NCBI GenBank assembly: GCA_024229115.1
Contig: JAAEST010000020.1
Coordinates: 36,956-100,955 of the forward strand
Direction: 5' to 3'
From: Oligoflexia bacterium
GTDB taxonomy: Bacteria > Bdellovibrionota > Bacteriovoracia > Bacteriovoracales > Bacteriovoracaceae
Length of the DNA stretch: 64,000 nucleotides
The notes under the pieces were generated by a model. It made no database searches. It saw only the letters and a list, made by a program, of their open reading frames with translations, and had not been told where the DNA came from. The position numbers were made by a program, and so were the translations under genes. Position 1 is the first letter of the stretch. Each line of letters begins with the position of its first letter. Positions 34,346 to 43,914 of the stretch are shown in pieces.

Positions 34346-34960
34346 ATGGAAAAACTTTTAGGAGTAAAAGTGAATCTTAAGAAGAGCGAAACAAAAGAAC
34401 TTATTCTAAAAACAGCTTTAGACTTTAGTAGTAAATTAGGGTTGGAATCATTAAGCATAGGAACCCTGGCAAAGAAAGTTGGTATGAGTAAATCTGGTCT
34501 CTTCGGTCACTTTAATAGTAAAGAGAAGTTGCAAACAATGGTACTAGACTATGCGGCTGAAAATTTTATCGCCCATGTTTTCTTACCAGCTTTTAAAGAG
34601 CCTCGAGGACTCCCTCGCCTCGAAGCTATCGTAAAAAATTGGATGTCATGGTCTGACAAATACTTCACAGGGGGATGCCCTCTTATCTCTGCTGGTTTTG
34701 AATACGATGATCGTCCAGGTGAAGTTCGAAATATTATTACCAAATACCAAGATCAAATGATTAAGAGTTTTGAAAGAACTGCAATGCAGGCCATAGAGGA
34801 AGGGCATTTTAAATCTGATATTGAGCCCCATCAATTTGCCTTTGAGTTCTATAGTCTGATGCTTGGATATCACCTCTATCATCGTCTTCTAAAAGAAGGA
34901 GATGCACGAGGTCTTCACAGAAAGTCTTTTGATGACCTTATTGATCGCTCTAAAGCTTAA
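34346..34960 (+). CDS. TetR/AcrR family repressor
   Basis: The protein has 204 residues. The helix-turn-helix domain covers about 18-62: ILKTALDFSSKLGLESLSIG, TLAKKVGMSKSGLFGHFNSK is the recognition part. The C-terminal ligand domain contains GGCPLISAGFEYDDRPG, seen in a TetR subgroup. It should bind the two GAACGRTCGTWC operators upstream and control its own operon. The inducer is unknown. The stop overlaps the ATG of the methyltransferase gene by 1 bp. Confidence 0.9.
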   Translation: MEKLLGVKVNLKKSETKELILKTALDFSSKLGLESLSIGTLAKKVGMSKSGLFGHFNSKEKLQTMVLDYAAENFIAHVFLPAFKEPRGLPRLEAIVKNWMSWSDKYFTGGCPLISAGFEYDDRPGEVRNIITKYQDQMIKSFERTAMQAIEEGHFKSDIEPHQFAFEFYSLMLGYHLYHRLLKEGDARGLHRKSFDDLIDRSKA

Positions 34961-35658
34961 TGAAATCAATTCCTGAAAAACTATCAACCGCCTTCACAAA
35001 CTTCTATAAAGAAGTGGGCGATAATCCTACCTACAAAGAACTTTGTTTTGATATCCAAGGTATCCCTACCTCTTGCTATAACATGATGAACAAAGACCAA
35101 TGGAAGCATTTTGAAAAGACAATAACTAAGCTCTCTAAAGTCAATGACTCTTTTCTTGATCTTGCATGTGGAAATGGAAATATTCTTCTCTATCTAGAAA
35201 ACCTAAAGCCCCTTAATGGTTTCGGTGTCGATATCTTAGAAGAAGCACTTCCCCCACTTTCTGTAGAAAAATATCAACAATTAGACCTTAATAAAGAGTT
35301 TGAATTTAAAACAAAGTTCGATTTCGCATACTGCTTAGATGGAATTTACAATGTCCCAAATAAAGAGAAGCAAATTGAAAGGATTCTAAAGACCCTCAAC
35401 CCAGGGGGCTTCCTCTATCTCACCTTTTCTGAAACTTCAGACACAAAACTTAAAGAAAAGAAACTCCCTCAGTTCACGAAGACTGAATATACGACTCAAG
35501 ATCAGTTAATGTGGGATTTAGCCTATAACTTTATTATAGAAAAAGAAGTTGAGCTTGGTAGTTTCCTATATAAAACTAAAAGGTCTGAAATAGATAACTT
35601 TCTTAAGCTTCACAAGTCTAAAAAAGTAAGACGTTTTTCTTATATTTTCCATAGCTAA
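34960..35658 (+). CDS. Class I SAM-dependent methyltransferase
   Basis: The protein has 232 residues. The SAM-binding motif I is FLDLACGNGNILLYL (about 63-77), motif II is GFGVDILEE, and the post-motif region is FDFAYCLDGIYNV and LNPGGFLYLTFSE. No acceptor-specific motif was recognised. It is the last gene of the TetR-controlled operon (1-bp overlap), so its substrate or product may relate to the inducer. It has no ribosome binding site of its own other than sequence inside the TetR gene. Confidence 0.85.
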   Translation: MKSIPEKLSTAFTNFYKEVGDNPTYKELCFDIQGIPTSCYNMMNKDQWKHFEKTITKLSKVNDSFLDLACGNGNILLYLENLKPLNGFGVDILEEALPPLSVEKYQQLDLNKEFEFKTKFDFAYCLDGIYNVPNKEKQIERILKTLNPGGFLYLTFSETSDTKLKEKKLPQFTKTEYTTQDQLMWDLAYNFIIEKEVELGSFLYKTKRSEIDNFLKLHKSKKVRRFSYIFHS

Positions 35659-35696
35659 GGCTTTAATAAAGCTTTCTTATTCTCTAAAATAAGAGA

Positions 35697-37685
35697 ATGA
35701 AAAATTTAAAACTAATCACTCTCTTCTTATTACTTTCCCTAACTGCTTGTCAGAAAGAAATACATTTTACGAGTCATCTAGATAAGAAAACTTTAAAAAA
35801 TGTTTATTCTGGAATTGTCGAAGTCGTAGTTCCTAAAATTGAAAGTGACTTTGTTATCTATGAAAGAAAACTACCCTTCGATAAACTGCCCTACAAGATG
35901 AGGACAGATAAGTTCCATTCTATTGGAACAGCTTTTTTTTCAGATAATAAGAAATTACTTAGTGCGGCTCATGTCTTTGCACTTGAGGAATATAGCCAAT
36001 GGAATGACTTTCACATTAGAACACCAGAAGGTGAAGTTCATAAGATTAAAAATATTTATCGATACTCTTCTTATCATGATGTCATTGAATTTGATTTAGA
36101 GACATATCCTAAGAAGTTCAAACCTCTCATTAAAAGCGAAAAGGTTGAAATTGGAGATATGGTCTATGCAGTTGGTAATGCCCAGGGGGAAGGAATTAGT
36201 ACTCGTGGTGGACAAGTTGCAAACTTCACATACGAACACTTTAATGGTGAATGGAAATTCATTCGCTTTAGCTCACCAGCTTCACCAGGAAATAGTGGTG
36301 GCCCTCTCGTGAACTCCAAGGGACAAGTAGTTGGTATCGTTGTTCTTAAGAATCAAAGTGAAAACCTAAACTATGCCCTTCCAATTGGAGAAATAAAGAA
36401 TGTCTCACAAAAAGAAGCCTTCTTCTTTGAGAGAAATATGAGAGTTCAAGATGGATTATTGGCGATTACTGAAGACTGGAGCTTCAAAACTCCCCTGCCA
36501 AGTAATATTGTAAAACTTAGAGAAGCAAGTAATCCTGAGAAAGATAAATTCTATTTTACTTTATTAGATCAATTTAAGACTACATTTAGAAAGAAATCAT
36601 TTCCTTACAATTCTAAATATAGAGAGAGCCTTAGGTTTCAAAGCCTTCCAACTAATTTTGCCTATATTAAAAAGTCTCATAATCTTTCCAAGTGGCAATT
36701 ACAAGGAATAAATATGAATCGACTTCCTGTAGGTCCTGGTCAAATGATTTATCATGGGAAAGCAGAAATTTTTCCTCATTTTATTATTTTAGAAAAACCA
36801 GAAGAAATGAAACTCAAAGATTTCTATGTAAGGCCAGAGCTTACGATCGAGGCAGTACTTAGCTCACTAGGTGCACATAGAAATATTGCTGGAGAACAAA
36901 TCCCAATTCTGAGTTACGGAAAACCGCACAAGACTAAAAACTGGACCGATCAATTAGGAAGGAATTGGACTACCTCTTATTGGTATATTTCTTATGATAA
37001 TTCTATTACTACTACAACTTGTACTCCTCATCCGGTTGGAGTGGCCTGCATTCTTAACTTTATGTTTTCAGGTCAACTGAATGAAGGTTTCCATGCTTTC
37101 ATGGAAGAAAATATTAAAGAGCTTGTTTTAAGTTACTACGGATCTCTTGCGCAATGGAAAGAGTTCTTAGATTTACCGATGACTTCAACCTCTACTCTCT
37201 TCGAAAATATGAAATATGTGGAAGGTAAGGCCAACTACTTAATAAAGAATGATGACGTGTCTTTTAGACTGCCAAAGAAATACTATAATAAGAATTCAAA
37301 AGTTTCACTTCAAGTGGGCTACTCTCCAAGCTCTGTCTTAGGGTTGAAAATTCTGCGTTGGCAGGCGCTTATCGACAAATATGAAGACACCGGTCATTCT
37401 ATCAACTGGTTCTTTGAACCAAGTGATGATAGTTCAGATATTCATCAGAATAGATGGAGAGAATTACTCAACCGAGAAAAGTTTTTTAGTGGAAAAGTGA
37501 ATTTGGAGAATAATATTTATAGCTCTCGAAGTGAAGTTTTTAAGGTAAAGAACTATTCCTTAATTCTTAACGATGAACAACAGAGTAAGATCTCTGCTGT
37601 TCGTTATTTAAAATGTTTTGCTGAAAATAATCGTTCAAAAAAGTGGACTTCTACTTTTTGTAAAAAAGTGAGAACTCTTTATTAG
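35697..37685 (+). CDS. Lipoprotein with trypsin-like (S1C-type) serine protease domain and long C-terminal extension
   Basis: The protein has 662 residues. The lipobox is SLTAC with Cys18. A trypsin-fold protease spans about 38-235: LLSAAHVF (His92), SSYHDVIEFDL (Asp128 or Asp133) and SPASPGNSGGPL (Ser200) make the triad, in HtrA-like form. No PDZ domain is visible. Residues about 240-662 are of no recognised family. It should be an envelope-anchored protease. The ATG follows TAAAAT by 6 nt and has no strong ribosome binding site; TCTTATT/AATAAGA forms a small hairpin just before it. The 3' end overlaps the convergent gene by 4 bp. Confidence 0.8.
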   Translation: MKNLKLITLFLLLSLTACQKEIHFTSHLDKKTLKNVYSGIVEVVVPKIESDFVIYERKLPFDKLPYKMRTDKFHSIGTAFFSDNKKLLSAAHVFALEEYSQWNDFHIRTPEGEVHKIKNIYRYSSYHDVIEFDLETYPKKFKPLIKSEKVEIGDMVYAVGNAQGEGISTRGGQVANFTYEHFNGEWKFIRFSSPASPGNSGGPLVNSKGQVVGIVVLKNQSENLNYALPIGEIKNVSQKEAFFFERNMRVQDGLLAITEDWSFKTPLPSNIVKLREASNPEKDKFYFTLLDQFKTTFRKKSFPYNSKYRESLRFQSLPTNFAYIKKSHNLSKWQLQGINMNRLPVGPGQMIYHGKAEIFPHFIILEKPEEMKLKDFYVRPELTIEAVLSSLGAHRNIAGEQIPILSYGKPHKTKNWTDQLGRNWTTSYWYISYDNSITTTTCTPHPVGVACILNFMFSGQLNEGFHAFMEENIKELVLSYYGSLAQWKEFLDLPMTSTSTLFENMKYVEGKANYLIKNDDVSFRLPKKYYNKNSKVSLQVGYSPSSVLGLKILRWQALIDKYEDTGHSINWFFEPSDDSSDIHQNRWRELLNREKFFSGKVNLENNIYSSRSEVFKVKNYSLILNDEQQSKISAVRYLKCFAENNRSKKWTSTFCKKVRTLY

Positions 37686-38173
37686 TTGATTCCACATTGT
37701 GAGTCATAGTAATAGATTTTCGCTTTCGTTACTGTTTCAGCGGTATCATTACTTAACTCATTGAAGAAGTTTCTAATACCTGAGAACCATCCGTCACCTT
37801 TAGACTCAACTTGAGCACCAAGGTCAATATGATCTTGATTTCCAGAAATGATCGCTCCAATCTTAAACTTCTTTGTAGTTTCAATATATAGTTTTTTATA
37901 CTTGCTTGCACAACTATCTGACTTTGGATCAGTAAAGGCCTTACATAGTAATCCTTTCGAAGCTACTTTTGATTTTAATAATGAGACCATCGCTGTAAAA
38001 TCACCTTTACCAATATATCCCTCATTATAATCTAAGATTAAATCGTGTAACTCTAAAGTACCTTCACGGTAGTTCTTCATACATCCTTCATTCGTGAAAT
38101 TAGCATTCGCTCTTGAAGAAAAGACAACCGCAATCATAAATAAAATTGTAAATAAACTCTTTGTAAAAGACAT
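37682..38173 (-). CDS. Secreted hypothetical protein
   Basis: The protein has 163 residues from ATG 38173 (GAGGA immediately upstream; an earlier in-frame Met gives a charged non-signal start). A signal peptide ends RANA-N. The mature protein has six Cys (NEGCMKN, LLCKAF, DSCASKY, SQCGIN among them), suggesting periplasmic disulfides. No family was recognised. The 4-bp 3' overlap is with the lipoprotein protease gene. Confidence 0.6.
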   Translation of the reverse strand: MSFTKSLFTILFMIAVVFSSRANANFTNEGCMKNYREGTLELHDLILDYNEGYIGKGDFTAMVSLLKSKVASKGLLCKAFTDPKSDSCASKYKKLYIETTKKFKIGAIISGNQDHIDLGAQVESKGDGWFSGIRNFFNELSNDTAETVTKAKIYYYDSQCGIN

Positions 38174-38292
38174 ATCCTCATCCTGTTCGTTTTTTTTCAA
38201 AGCCATCATACACAAATTTAGGATGAGAATTGAGGGCCTTCGTAAAACTTTCAGATGGCCGTCTATTTTTTAGACACTTTAAGTAGTTGTAA

Positions 38293-39594
38293 TTACAGTA
38301 CTAATTCTGGGATCTTGAGAGAAAAAGTTGTGCGGCCCTTTTCCGATGAAAAATCGATACTTCCACCAATCGATTCTATAATAGTTTTTGAAAGGCTAAG
38401 TCCAAGACCGACATTTATCTGATCTTCCATAGTAGTAAAGAAAGGCTCCATAATTCTATCTTTGATAGATGTATCTATACCAATACCACTATCAATGACC
38501 TGAATTACATAATTATCGCCAACCTTAATAATGACTATTTCAATCACTGGGTTTTCAACACTTTGAAGAGCGGCAATAGAATTCATGCATAGGTTATAAA
38601 GTACGTGAGCGAGTGGTTCCTTATTCACCTTTAGCTTAAAGTCCAAAGTTTCAAGCTTCACCTTAAAATCGATATCTTGCTCAAAGAGCTTCTGTTCAAT
38701 TAAGGGATAGAAGATATCGTAAACTTCTTTGAATCTCACTTCTTCAATAATCTGAGGCACGGATTCTCTACGAGAAATTTGCAATAGAGTCCGAACTATT
38801 TTTGAAATTCTATCTGCACTAAAGCTTACAGCTCTTATCTTTGAAGTTTCTTTCTCTAAATCATAGGGAATCGTTTCTATCTTTTTAATAAGATAATCAC
38901 TATTTCCTTTAATTATCGCCAGTGGATTATTTATTTCATGGGCCATATTACCGGCCATTTCACCTAATGATTTAAACTGAGCTTGATAGAAATCATCATT
39001 AAACTTCTTAAGAACAAGGTTCTTCCACTTTTCAACACTCTTGGAATAACTCACTAATAATAGAGTTGTGAGAAAAGGAACCGCTAACACAGAAAGCAGC
39101 ATAATCACTTCTAGGTGTGAATAAATATTAGGATCAAAAATATTGAGAGCCCCCTTAAAATAAAACGCAATAGCAAATATCTCAATATACCCTAGGATAA
39201 GTGCATAAAAGCCACCTTTAGCTCCTATGAAGTAAACTGATAATAATGGGGCGAGAACATACCAAAGAGGTGTGGAACAAAGAAGAGTTCCTTGAGAAAT
39301 ATACTTAATTGGTAAATGGGTGTAGGCCACAAGAAAAACAACCCACGATAATTTCTTAGGCTTATTCTGCCAATAACCAATGACTAAGCATACTAACAAG
39401 ACAAGAGCTGTTGTATATTGAACCATTGCTGGAGTTAATTCACCGCCCTTAAGAATATGAACCGTTCCAAAAATAATAGAAAATGTGATGAGAAATATAA
39501 TTAAACGAATTAAATTCTTATACGCGTCTATCTCTTGAGATTGATAGACCTCATTAGGATAAATTTCTTGAACTTGTTCGCGAAAAGATTTCAT
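38293..39594 (-). CDS. Membrane histidine kinase
   Basis: The protein has 433 residues. Six or so membrane helices (about 28-190) form an integral sensor. They are followed by a HisKA dimerisation domain with the H-box MAGNMAHEINNPLAIIKGN (His about residue 220) and an HATPase domain with LYNLCMNSIAAL (N box), DSGIGID (G1) and GLGLSLSK (G2). It should phosphorylate a response regulator; none is adjacent, so it is an orphan. The ATG overlaps by 4 bp the stop of the small secreted-protein gene, so both come from the promoter at 40.1 kb. The stimulus is unknown. Confidence 0.9.
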   Translation of the reverse strand: MKSFREQVQEIYPNEVYQSQEIDAYKNLIRLIIFLITFSIIFGTVHILKGGELTPAMVQYTTALVLLVCLVIGYWQNKPKKLSWVVFLVAYTHLPIKYISQGTLLCSTPLWYVLAPLLSVYFIGAKGGFYALILGYIEIFAIAFYFKGALNIFDPNIYSHLEVIMLLSVLAVPFLTTLLLVSYSKSVEKWKNLVLKKFNDDFYQAQFKSLGEMAGNMAHEINNPLAIIKGNSDYLIKKIETIPYDLEKETSKIRAVSFSADRISKIVRTLLQISRRESVPQIIEEVRFKEVYDIFYPLIEQKLFEQDIDFKVKLETLDFKLKVNKEPLAHVLYNLCMNSIAALQSVENPVIEIVIIKVGDNYVIQVIDSGIGIDTSIKDRIMEPFFTTMEDQINVGLGLSLSKTIIESIGGSIDFSSEKGRTTFSLKIPELVL

Positions 39595-40082
39595 TCAGGG
39601 CATTCTACTTTTAATAACTCGAAAGTTCTTTTTCCAGACATACCTCTGTGACGACTTTGATAGGAAACTTGGCCAATAAATCGGCTTCCTTTAATTTCAT
39701 ATTCAAGCTCAAGAAGATGGTCTACTTTCTTTAAACGATAATTGTCTTCCAGATATACATCTTCATCAACGATATAAGAAACATGATCCTTATCAACCTT
39801 CCACGTTCCTATATCTTTAAAGGCCACAAAAGAATGATAACCGTACCAAGGTTTAGAAAAACCTGTGAATAAGACAAGAAGAAAAGTATCTAGAGGTTTC
39901 TTATCTTTTAAAGAATAGAAAGCCGTGCTCTTTTTCTCTTCTATCGTCGTTAAATTTCTCCATTCTATAGGTCCCTCTTCAACTTTTTGACCATCAATCT
40001 TGATCGTTTGATAACAAGATTTTGATGACGCGTGTGTCAAAACAGAGAGAAGAATAAAGATTGTGAATGTAAAGATTTTCAT
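39591..40082 (-). CDS. Secreted hypothetical protein coupled to the histidine kinase
   Basis: The protein has 163 residues. A signal peptide (ending THA-S) precedes a beta-rich mature domain (YGYHSFVAFKDIGTWKVDKD, YEIKGSRFIGQVSYQSR) with two Cys, at SKSCYQT and VECPE. It may be a periplasmic partner of the kinase, because the genes overlap by 4 bp; that is inference. The start has no Shine-Dalgarno: the -10 TATCAT lies exactly 6 nt before the ATG, so it is likely leaderless. Confidence 0.65.
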   Translation of the reverse strand: MKIFTFTIFILLSVLTHASSKSCYQTIKIDGQKVEEGPIEWRNLTTIEEKKSTAFYSLKDKKPLDTFLLVLFTGFSKPWYGYHSFVAFKDIGTWKVDKDHVSYIVDEDVYLEDNYRLKKVDHLLELEYEIKGSRFIGQVSYQSRHRGMSGKRTFELLKVECPE

Positions 40083-40088
40083 ACATTA

Positions 40089-40118
40089 ATGATATGATTT
40101 ACTGCTAGTAATCGTCAA
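40089..40118 (-). promoter_or_regulatory. Leaderless promoter of the secreted protein-histidine kinase operon
   Basis: On the minus strand there is TTGACG (40113-40118), an 18-bp spacer and TATCAT (40089-40094), ending 6 nt before the ATG at 40082. A TATAAT for the divergent acyltransferase gene (40128-40133) ends 7 nt before its ATG, so the 58-bp gap holds two facing promoters. Confidence 0.6.
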
Positions 40119-40140
40119 AATTTAACATATAATCTATTTA

Positions 40141-41235
40141 ATGAGTCAGAGATTACCTTTTCTTTATCAATTCAATGGTTTACGTTTTTTAGCAGCAAGT
40201 TATGTGATTGCGTTTCACTACTTCTCTCTTCCTAATAGCACACTATTGAATCGTTTTTTTAAGCAAGGCCATATTTCTGTTCCCTTCTTCTTCTTATTAT
40301 CAGGATTTGTCCTCACCTATAGCTATCACTCTTATGACTTTTCTGGCATTCGTAATAAAGTCTCTTATATAAAGAATAGATTTATTAGGCTGGCTCCCAT
40401 TTATTATATGGCCCTCTTCCTCTCTCTTCCCTTTATTTACTTAAATTTTAAAAATGGAATAAAGTATTCTTTTCTAGAAACAATTAGCTACTCACTTACT
40501 CATTTAACTCTTATTCAAAATCTTTTCCCTGGAAAGAGTCATCTTCATTTTTGGAACTATCATTCATGGTCCTTAAGTGTAGAGATGATACTCTATATAG
40601 TTAGTCCAGTTGTCATCATCAATTCAGTTAGAACTGCGGTGAAATCTTCTTTTGCCAAGGTCTTTATTTTAGGAGCTTTTAATACTCTGGTGTACTTTCT
40701 TTTCACTAATGATTTTACCTTACTCTCAGGTTATAGAATCACCTTTGCTCCCCTCTATATTCCTACTTTCTATATTGGCTCACTTTTGGCCAATATTTAC
40801 ATCAAAGAAAGAGAAGTCTTAACTTCAAAATATAATTTCATGCTCTCTATGATTTTTATTATTTCTTCTTTAGCGATAATAACTTCCTTTCTATTACCGT
40901 TGCCAAAATCTTTCTATTCAGCGTTCAATCCTTTCTATACTTTTGGATTTTCCTTAATCATTATTGGATCGACATCGCAAAATATTTTTACAAAGTTTCT
41001 ATCTCTACCACTCCTCGTTCTCTTAGGTGATGCAAGTTATGCCATGTATATTTTCCAAGCACCGATAAAAACATTTACTCAGCAATTTCTCTCTAAAGTT
41101 ATCGGCTATCAAAGCTCGACTGGAATTATCTTTTGTGTTTGTGTCTTCCTATCGATCACTATCTTTTCGATCATAGTGACGAAGTATATTGACCCTAAGC
41201 TTAGAAACTCATTAAAAAGTCTACTCTCCCCTTAA
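40141..41235 (+). CDS. Acyltransferase 3 family membrane protein (OafA-like)
   Basis: The protein has 364 residues with about ten membrane helices. The N terminus has the family signature FNGLRFLAASYVIAFHY (Arg and the catalytic His), followed by VPFFFLLSGFVLTYSY and NRFIRLAPIYYM. The family transfers acetyl or other acyl groups from the cytosol to surface polysaccharide or lipids. No substrate cluster is adjacent. The ATG follows a consensus TATAAT by 7 nt and lacks a Shine-Dalgarno. Confidence 0.9.
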   Translation: MSQRLPFLYQFNGLRFLAASYVIAFHYFSLPNSTLLNRFFKQGHISVPFFFLLSGFVLTYSYHSYDFSGIRNKVSYIKNRFIRLAPIYYMALFLSLPFIYLNFKNGIKYSFLETISYSLTHLTLIQNLFPGKSHLHFWNYHSWSLSVEMILYIVSPVVIINSVRTAVKSSFAKVFILGAFNTLVYFLFTNDFTLLSGYRITFAPLYIPTFYIGSLLANIYIKEREVLTSKYNFMLSMIFIISSLAIITSFLLPLPKSFYSAFNPFYTFGFSLIIIGSTSQNIFTKFLSLPLLVLLGDASYAMYIFQAPIKTFTQQFLSKVIGYQSSTGIIFCVCVFLSITIFSIIVTKYIDPKLRNSLKSLLSP

Positions 41236-41311
41236 TTAACGCGTACCGCATATAGTCTAAGCCATTTACTCTGTGTTATATTTTGTCGTTTAAATTTAAC
41301 GTGAGAAATCT

Positions 41312-43237
41312 ATGAGTGATTCAGAATTATTAGAGCTTCAAGAGCAAATTCAAACCGTTCTTAAGCGACTTAAGAGACCAAAAAAAGCTGTAGTAACAGC
41401 AGGTATGCCATATGCAAATGGGCCAGTTCATATTGGCCACTTAGCAGGGACTCATGTACCAGCGGATATTTATTCGAGATGGTTAAGGCTTCTAATTGGA
41501 AAAGATAATGTTCTATTTGTCTGTGGTACGGATGATCATGGATCAAATTCTGAAGTTGCAGCTAAAACTCAAGGTATTTCAACGAAAGAATTTATTGATG
41601 GTGTTCATCAGGCCCAAAGTAATACGATGAAAAAATTTGGTATTGCCATGGATGCTTATACCGGAACATCAAGAGAAGAAAATTATGATGATCATGTTGA
41701 AATCTGTCAGGACTTTTTAAGACGTCTTCACAAAAATGGAATGCTTGAAAAGAAAACGACAGAGCAATGGTTTGATACGAAACTAAATATGTTTCTACCT
41801 GATCGTTTCGTTTACGGAACTTGTCCAAACTCAAATTGTGAAAATAAAAAAGCTTATAGCGATGAATGTGATGATTGTGGAAGGGTTTACGAACCGAAGG
41901 AACTTATTGATCCAAAAAGTACTGTCAGTGATGCAACCCCAGTATTAAAGCCAACTGCTCATTGGTGGCTTAATATGTGGAAAGTTTCTGACCAATTAAA
42001 AGAATGGATAGGTTCAAAGCAGAAGACTTGGAGAAAAGTTGTTTATCTTGAGACTTTTAATACTGTCCTTCCTTCAGTTCAATTCTCAAATAAACATGAA
42101 GAAGCTTTCAAAGGTCTTAAAGAAGAGCTACCGAAGTTTAAAAGTCGTTACGCGCCCGGAAAGATGATTGTTGCTCAGTTTGAAAATCTCGAAGAATTGG
42201 AGAAAGGCAATGATATTCTTAAGACCAATGGTATTGAAACAGAGTATGTAGATGGTTGGGCCCACCGTTCTATCACGAGAGATGTCTCAAACGGCATTCC
42301 AGTTCCTCCCGAAATCGATGAGGAAATGAAAGGAAAGACATTTTATGTTTGGCCAGAGTCTCTTGTTGCTCCTATTTCGTTCACAAAAGTAGCACTTAAA
42401 AAACAAGGAAAAGATCCTGAAACCTATAAAGACTATTGGACTGATCCAGAGAGTAAGGTCTATCAATTTTTAGGACAAGACAATATTTACTTCTATGTAC
42501 TCATGCAAGGAGCAATGTGGTTTGGAACACAGGAAGATCCTTATCGACAGCCTGTTAAGGGTGAGTATCAGTTAACAGATGTTTTCGGAAATTATCACCT
42601 CCAAGTTGATGGCGATAAAATGAGTAAAACGAAGGGCAACTTCTATACCGGTGACCAACTCATTGATGAAATGGGTTACAGTGCTGATCAAATTCGTTAC
42701 TTCTTGGCCATTCTCTCTTTAAGTGAGAAGAACTCTAATTTTGATTTTGAAGTACTTAAAGAAAGGAATAAGTTCTTAGCTGGTCCTTTAAATGCTTCTT
42801 TTGAAAAACCAATCTCTGCCTGTCTTTCAAAATTTGGTGGAAAAGTTCCAGAAGGTAAATTGATTGGAAAAACAAAGAAAGAAACTTATAAAGTTGTTCA
42901 AAACTATATTCGAATGATGGAAAAGGGCGATTTTGCGAAATTACTCTTTATGGTGGAAAACTACGCAAGAGTCATCAATGGATTATTTGCTCAATTTAAA
43001 CCACATGATGATAGACACGATGAAACAGAAAGAAAGGATGCCCTATATTCGTCATTCTTCATTCTTAAGAATTTAATGATCATGCTCTCACCTTTTGCTC
43101 CACAAACGATGGACAAATTAAGAATTTCTTTAAATCTATCTGAGGATATTCTCTCTATTGATGAATTAGGTAAGCCAATGCCAGCAGGTCATCAAATCGG
43201 TGAAATGAATGACTTCTTTCCAAAGGTTGAAGAATGA
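41312..43237 (+). CDS. metG: Methionyl-tRNA synthetase
   Basis: The protein has 641 residues. Class Ia motifs are the HIGH sequence in NGPVHIGHLAGTH (40-43) and KMSKTKGN (about 435). A zinc knuckle occurs in CPNSNCENKKAYSDECDDC (about 170-188). A helical anticodon-binding domain follows; no C-terminal EMAP/Trbp111 dimerisation domain is present. It charges tRNA-Met with methionine. Two differences stand out: a 22-residue N-terminal extension, and about 60 extra residues between WRKVVYLETF and SITRDVSNGIPVP, in the connective region before the ITRD motif. The gene is followed with a 4-bp overlap by an SGNH hydrolase. Confidence 0.96.
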   Translation: MSDSELLELQEQIQTVLKRLKRPKKAVVTAGMPYANGPVHIGHLAGTHVPADIYSRWLRLLIGKDNVLFVCGTDDHGSNSEVAAKTQGISTKEFIDGVHQAQSNTMKKFGIAMDAYTGTSREENYDDHVEICQDFLRRLHKNGMLEKKTTEQWFDTKLNMFLPDRFVYGTCPNSNCENKKAYSDECDDCGRVYEPKELIDPKSTVSDATPVLKPTAHWWLNMWKVSDQLKEWIGSKQKTWRKVVYLETFNTVLPSVQFSNKHEEAFKGLKEELPKFKSRYAPGKMIVAQFENLEELEKGNDILKTNGIETEYVDGWAHRSITRDVSNGIPVPPEIDEEMKGKTFYVWPESLVAPISFTKVALKKQGKDPETYKDYWTDPESKVYQFLGQDNIYFYVLMQGAMWFGTQEDPYRQPVKGEYQLTDVFGNYHLQVDGDKMSKTKGNFYTGDQLIDEMGYSADQIRYFLAILSLSEKNSNFDFEVLKERNKFLAGPLNASFEKPISACLSKFGGKVPEGKLIGKTKKETYKVVQNYIRMMEKGDFAKLLFMVENYARVINGLFAQFKPHDDRHDETERKDALYSSFFILKNLMIMLSPFAPQTMDKLRISLNLSEDILSIDELGKPMPAGHQIGEMNDFFPKVEE

Positions 43238-43914
43238 AACTTATATTAATTTTTCTAGTTGTTTCAATAGCAACTTCTGCCAATGATCGCCTTCTCTTTA
43301 TTGGTGATTCTCAAACAGAAGGTTTCTTAGGAAATATTGTTCATCAACATCTGAAGAGAAACTCAACATATAAAGATATTAAAGTGATTGGCGTTGGAGG
43401 AAGTTCTCCTAGACATTGGGCCGATAAGAAAGACTCTCGTTCTGCACAATGGCTATGTGAAAGAACTGGTCGTGTTGATCAAAATAGTAATATCCCGATG
43501 GCACCACTCCTATGTCCTCAGGGATCATCTTCATCAGCTTTTGAAGTTATTAATTCTGAAAGTACAATGTATGTTATTTTTCAATTTCTTGGAAACTCAA
43601 TGGGAAGATCTGAAGACTTTATAAAAAGCAAAGTTGAATCACTATTAGGTTCACTAAGATCAGATCAAAAATGTCTTTTCACGACCTCACCTCCCTACTT
43701 TAAAGAATTAACAGAGAGAAATATTCTAAGAAGAAGGACACAGGACTATATTGTCTCTGCAATCCAAGGACGTTGTGATGTAGTTATTGGTTTTACAGAT
43801 GAAACTCTCAATAACTTTGCAAGTAAAAGAGATTACTACCTTGAAGATAAAATTCATCTCACTTATAAGGGAGCCATGGCCTTCTTTGAAATGTTCAAAG
43901 CGAAGCTTCCTTAA
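43234..43914 (+). CDS. Secreted SGNH/GDSL-type hydrolase
   Basis: The protein has 226 residues. A signal peptide (about 1-16) is followed by RLLFIGDSQTEGF with the nucleophile Ser26 (block I). VIGVGGSSP supplies the Gly block and FLGNSMG the Asn block, and DKIHLTYKG carries the Asp-x-x-His pair. SGNH enzymes are esterases or lipases and include peptidoglycan and polysaccharide O-acetylesterases; the substrate is unknown. The start overlaps metG by 4 bp, so it is translated from the same message. The tail overlaps the convergent GNAT gene by 4 bp. Confidence 0.85.
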   Translation: MKLILIFLVVSIATSANDRLLFIGDSQTEGFLGNIVHQHLKRNSTYKDIKVIGVGGSSPRHWADKKDSRSAQWLCERTGRVDQNSNIPMAPLLCPQGSSSSAFEVINSESTMYVIFQFLGNSMGRSEDFIKSKVESLLGSLRSDQKCLFTTSPPYFKELTERNILRRRTQDYIVSAIQGRCDVVIGFTDETLNNFASKRDYYLEDKIHLTYKGAMAFFEMFKAKLP

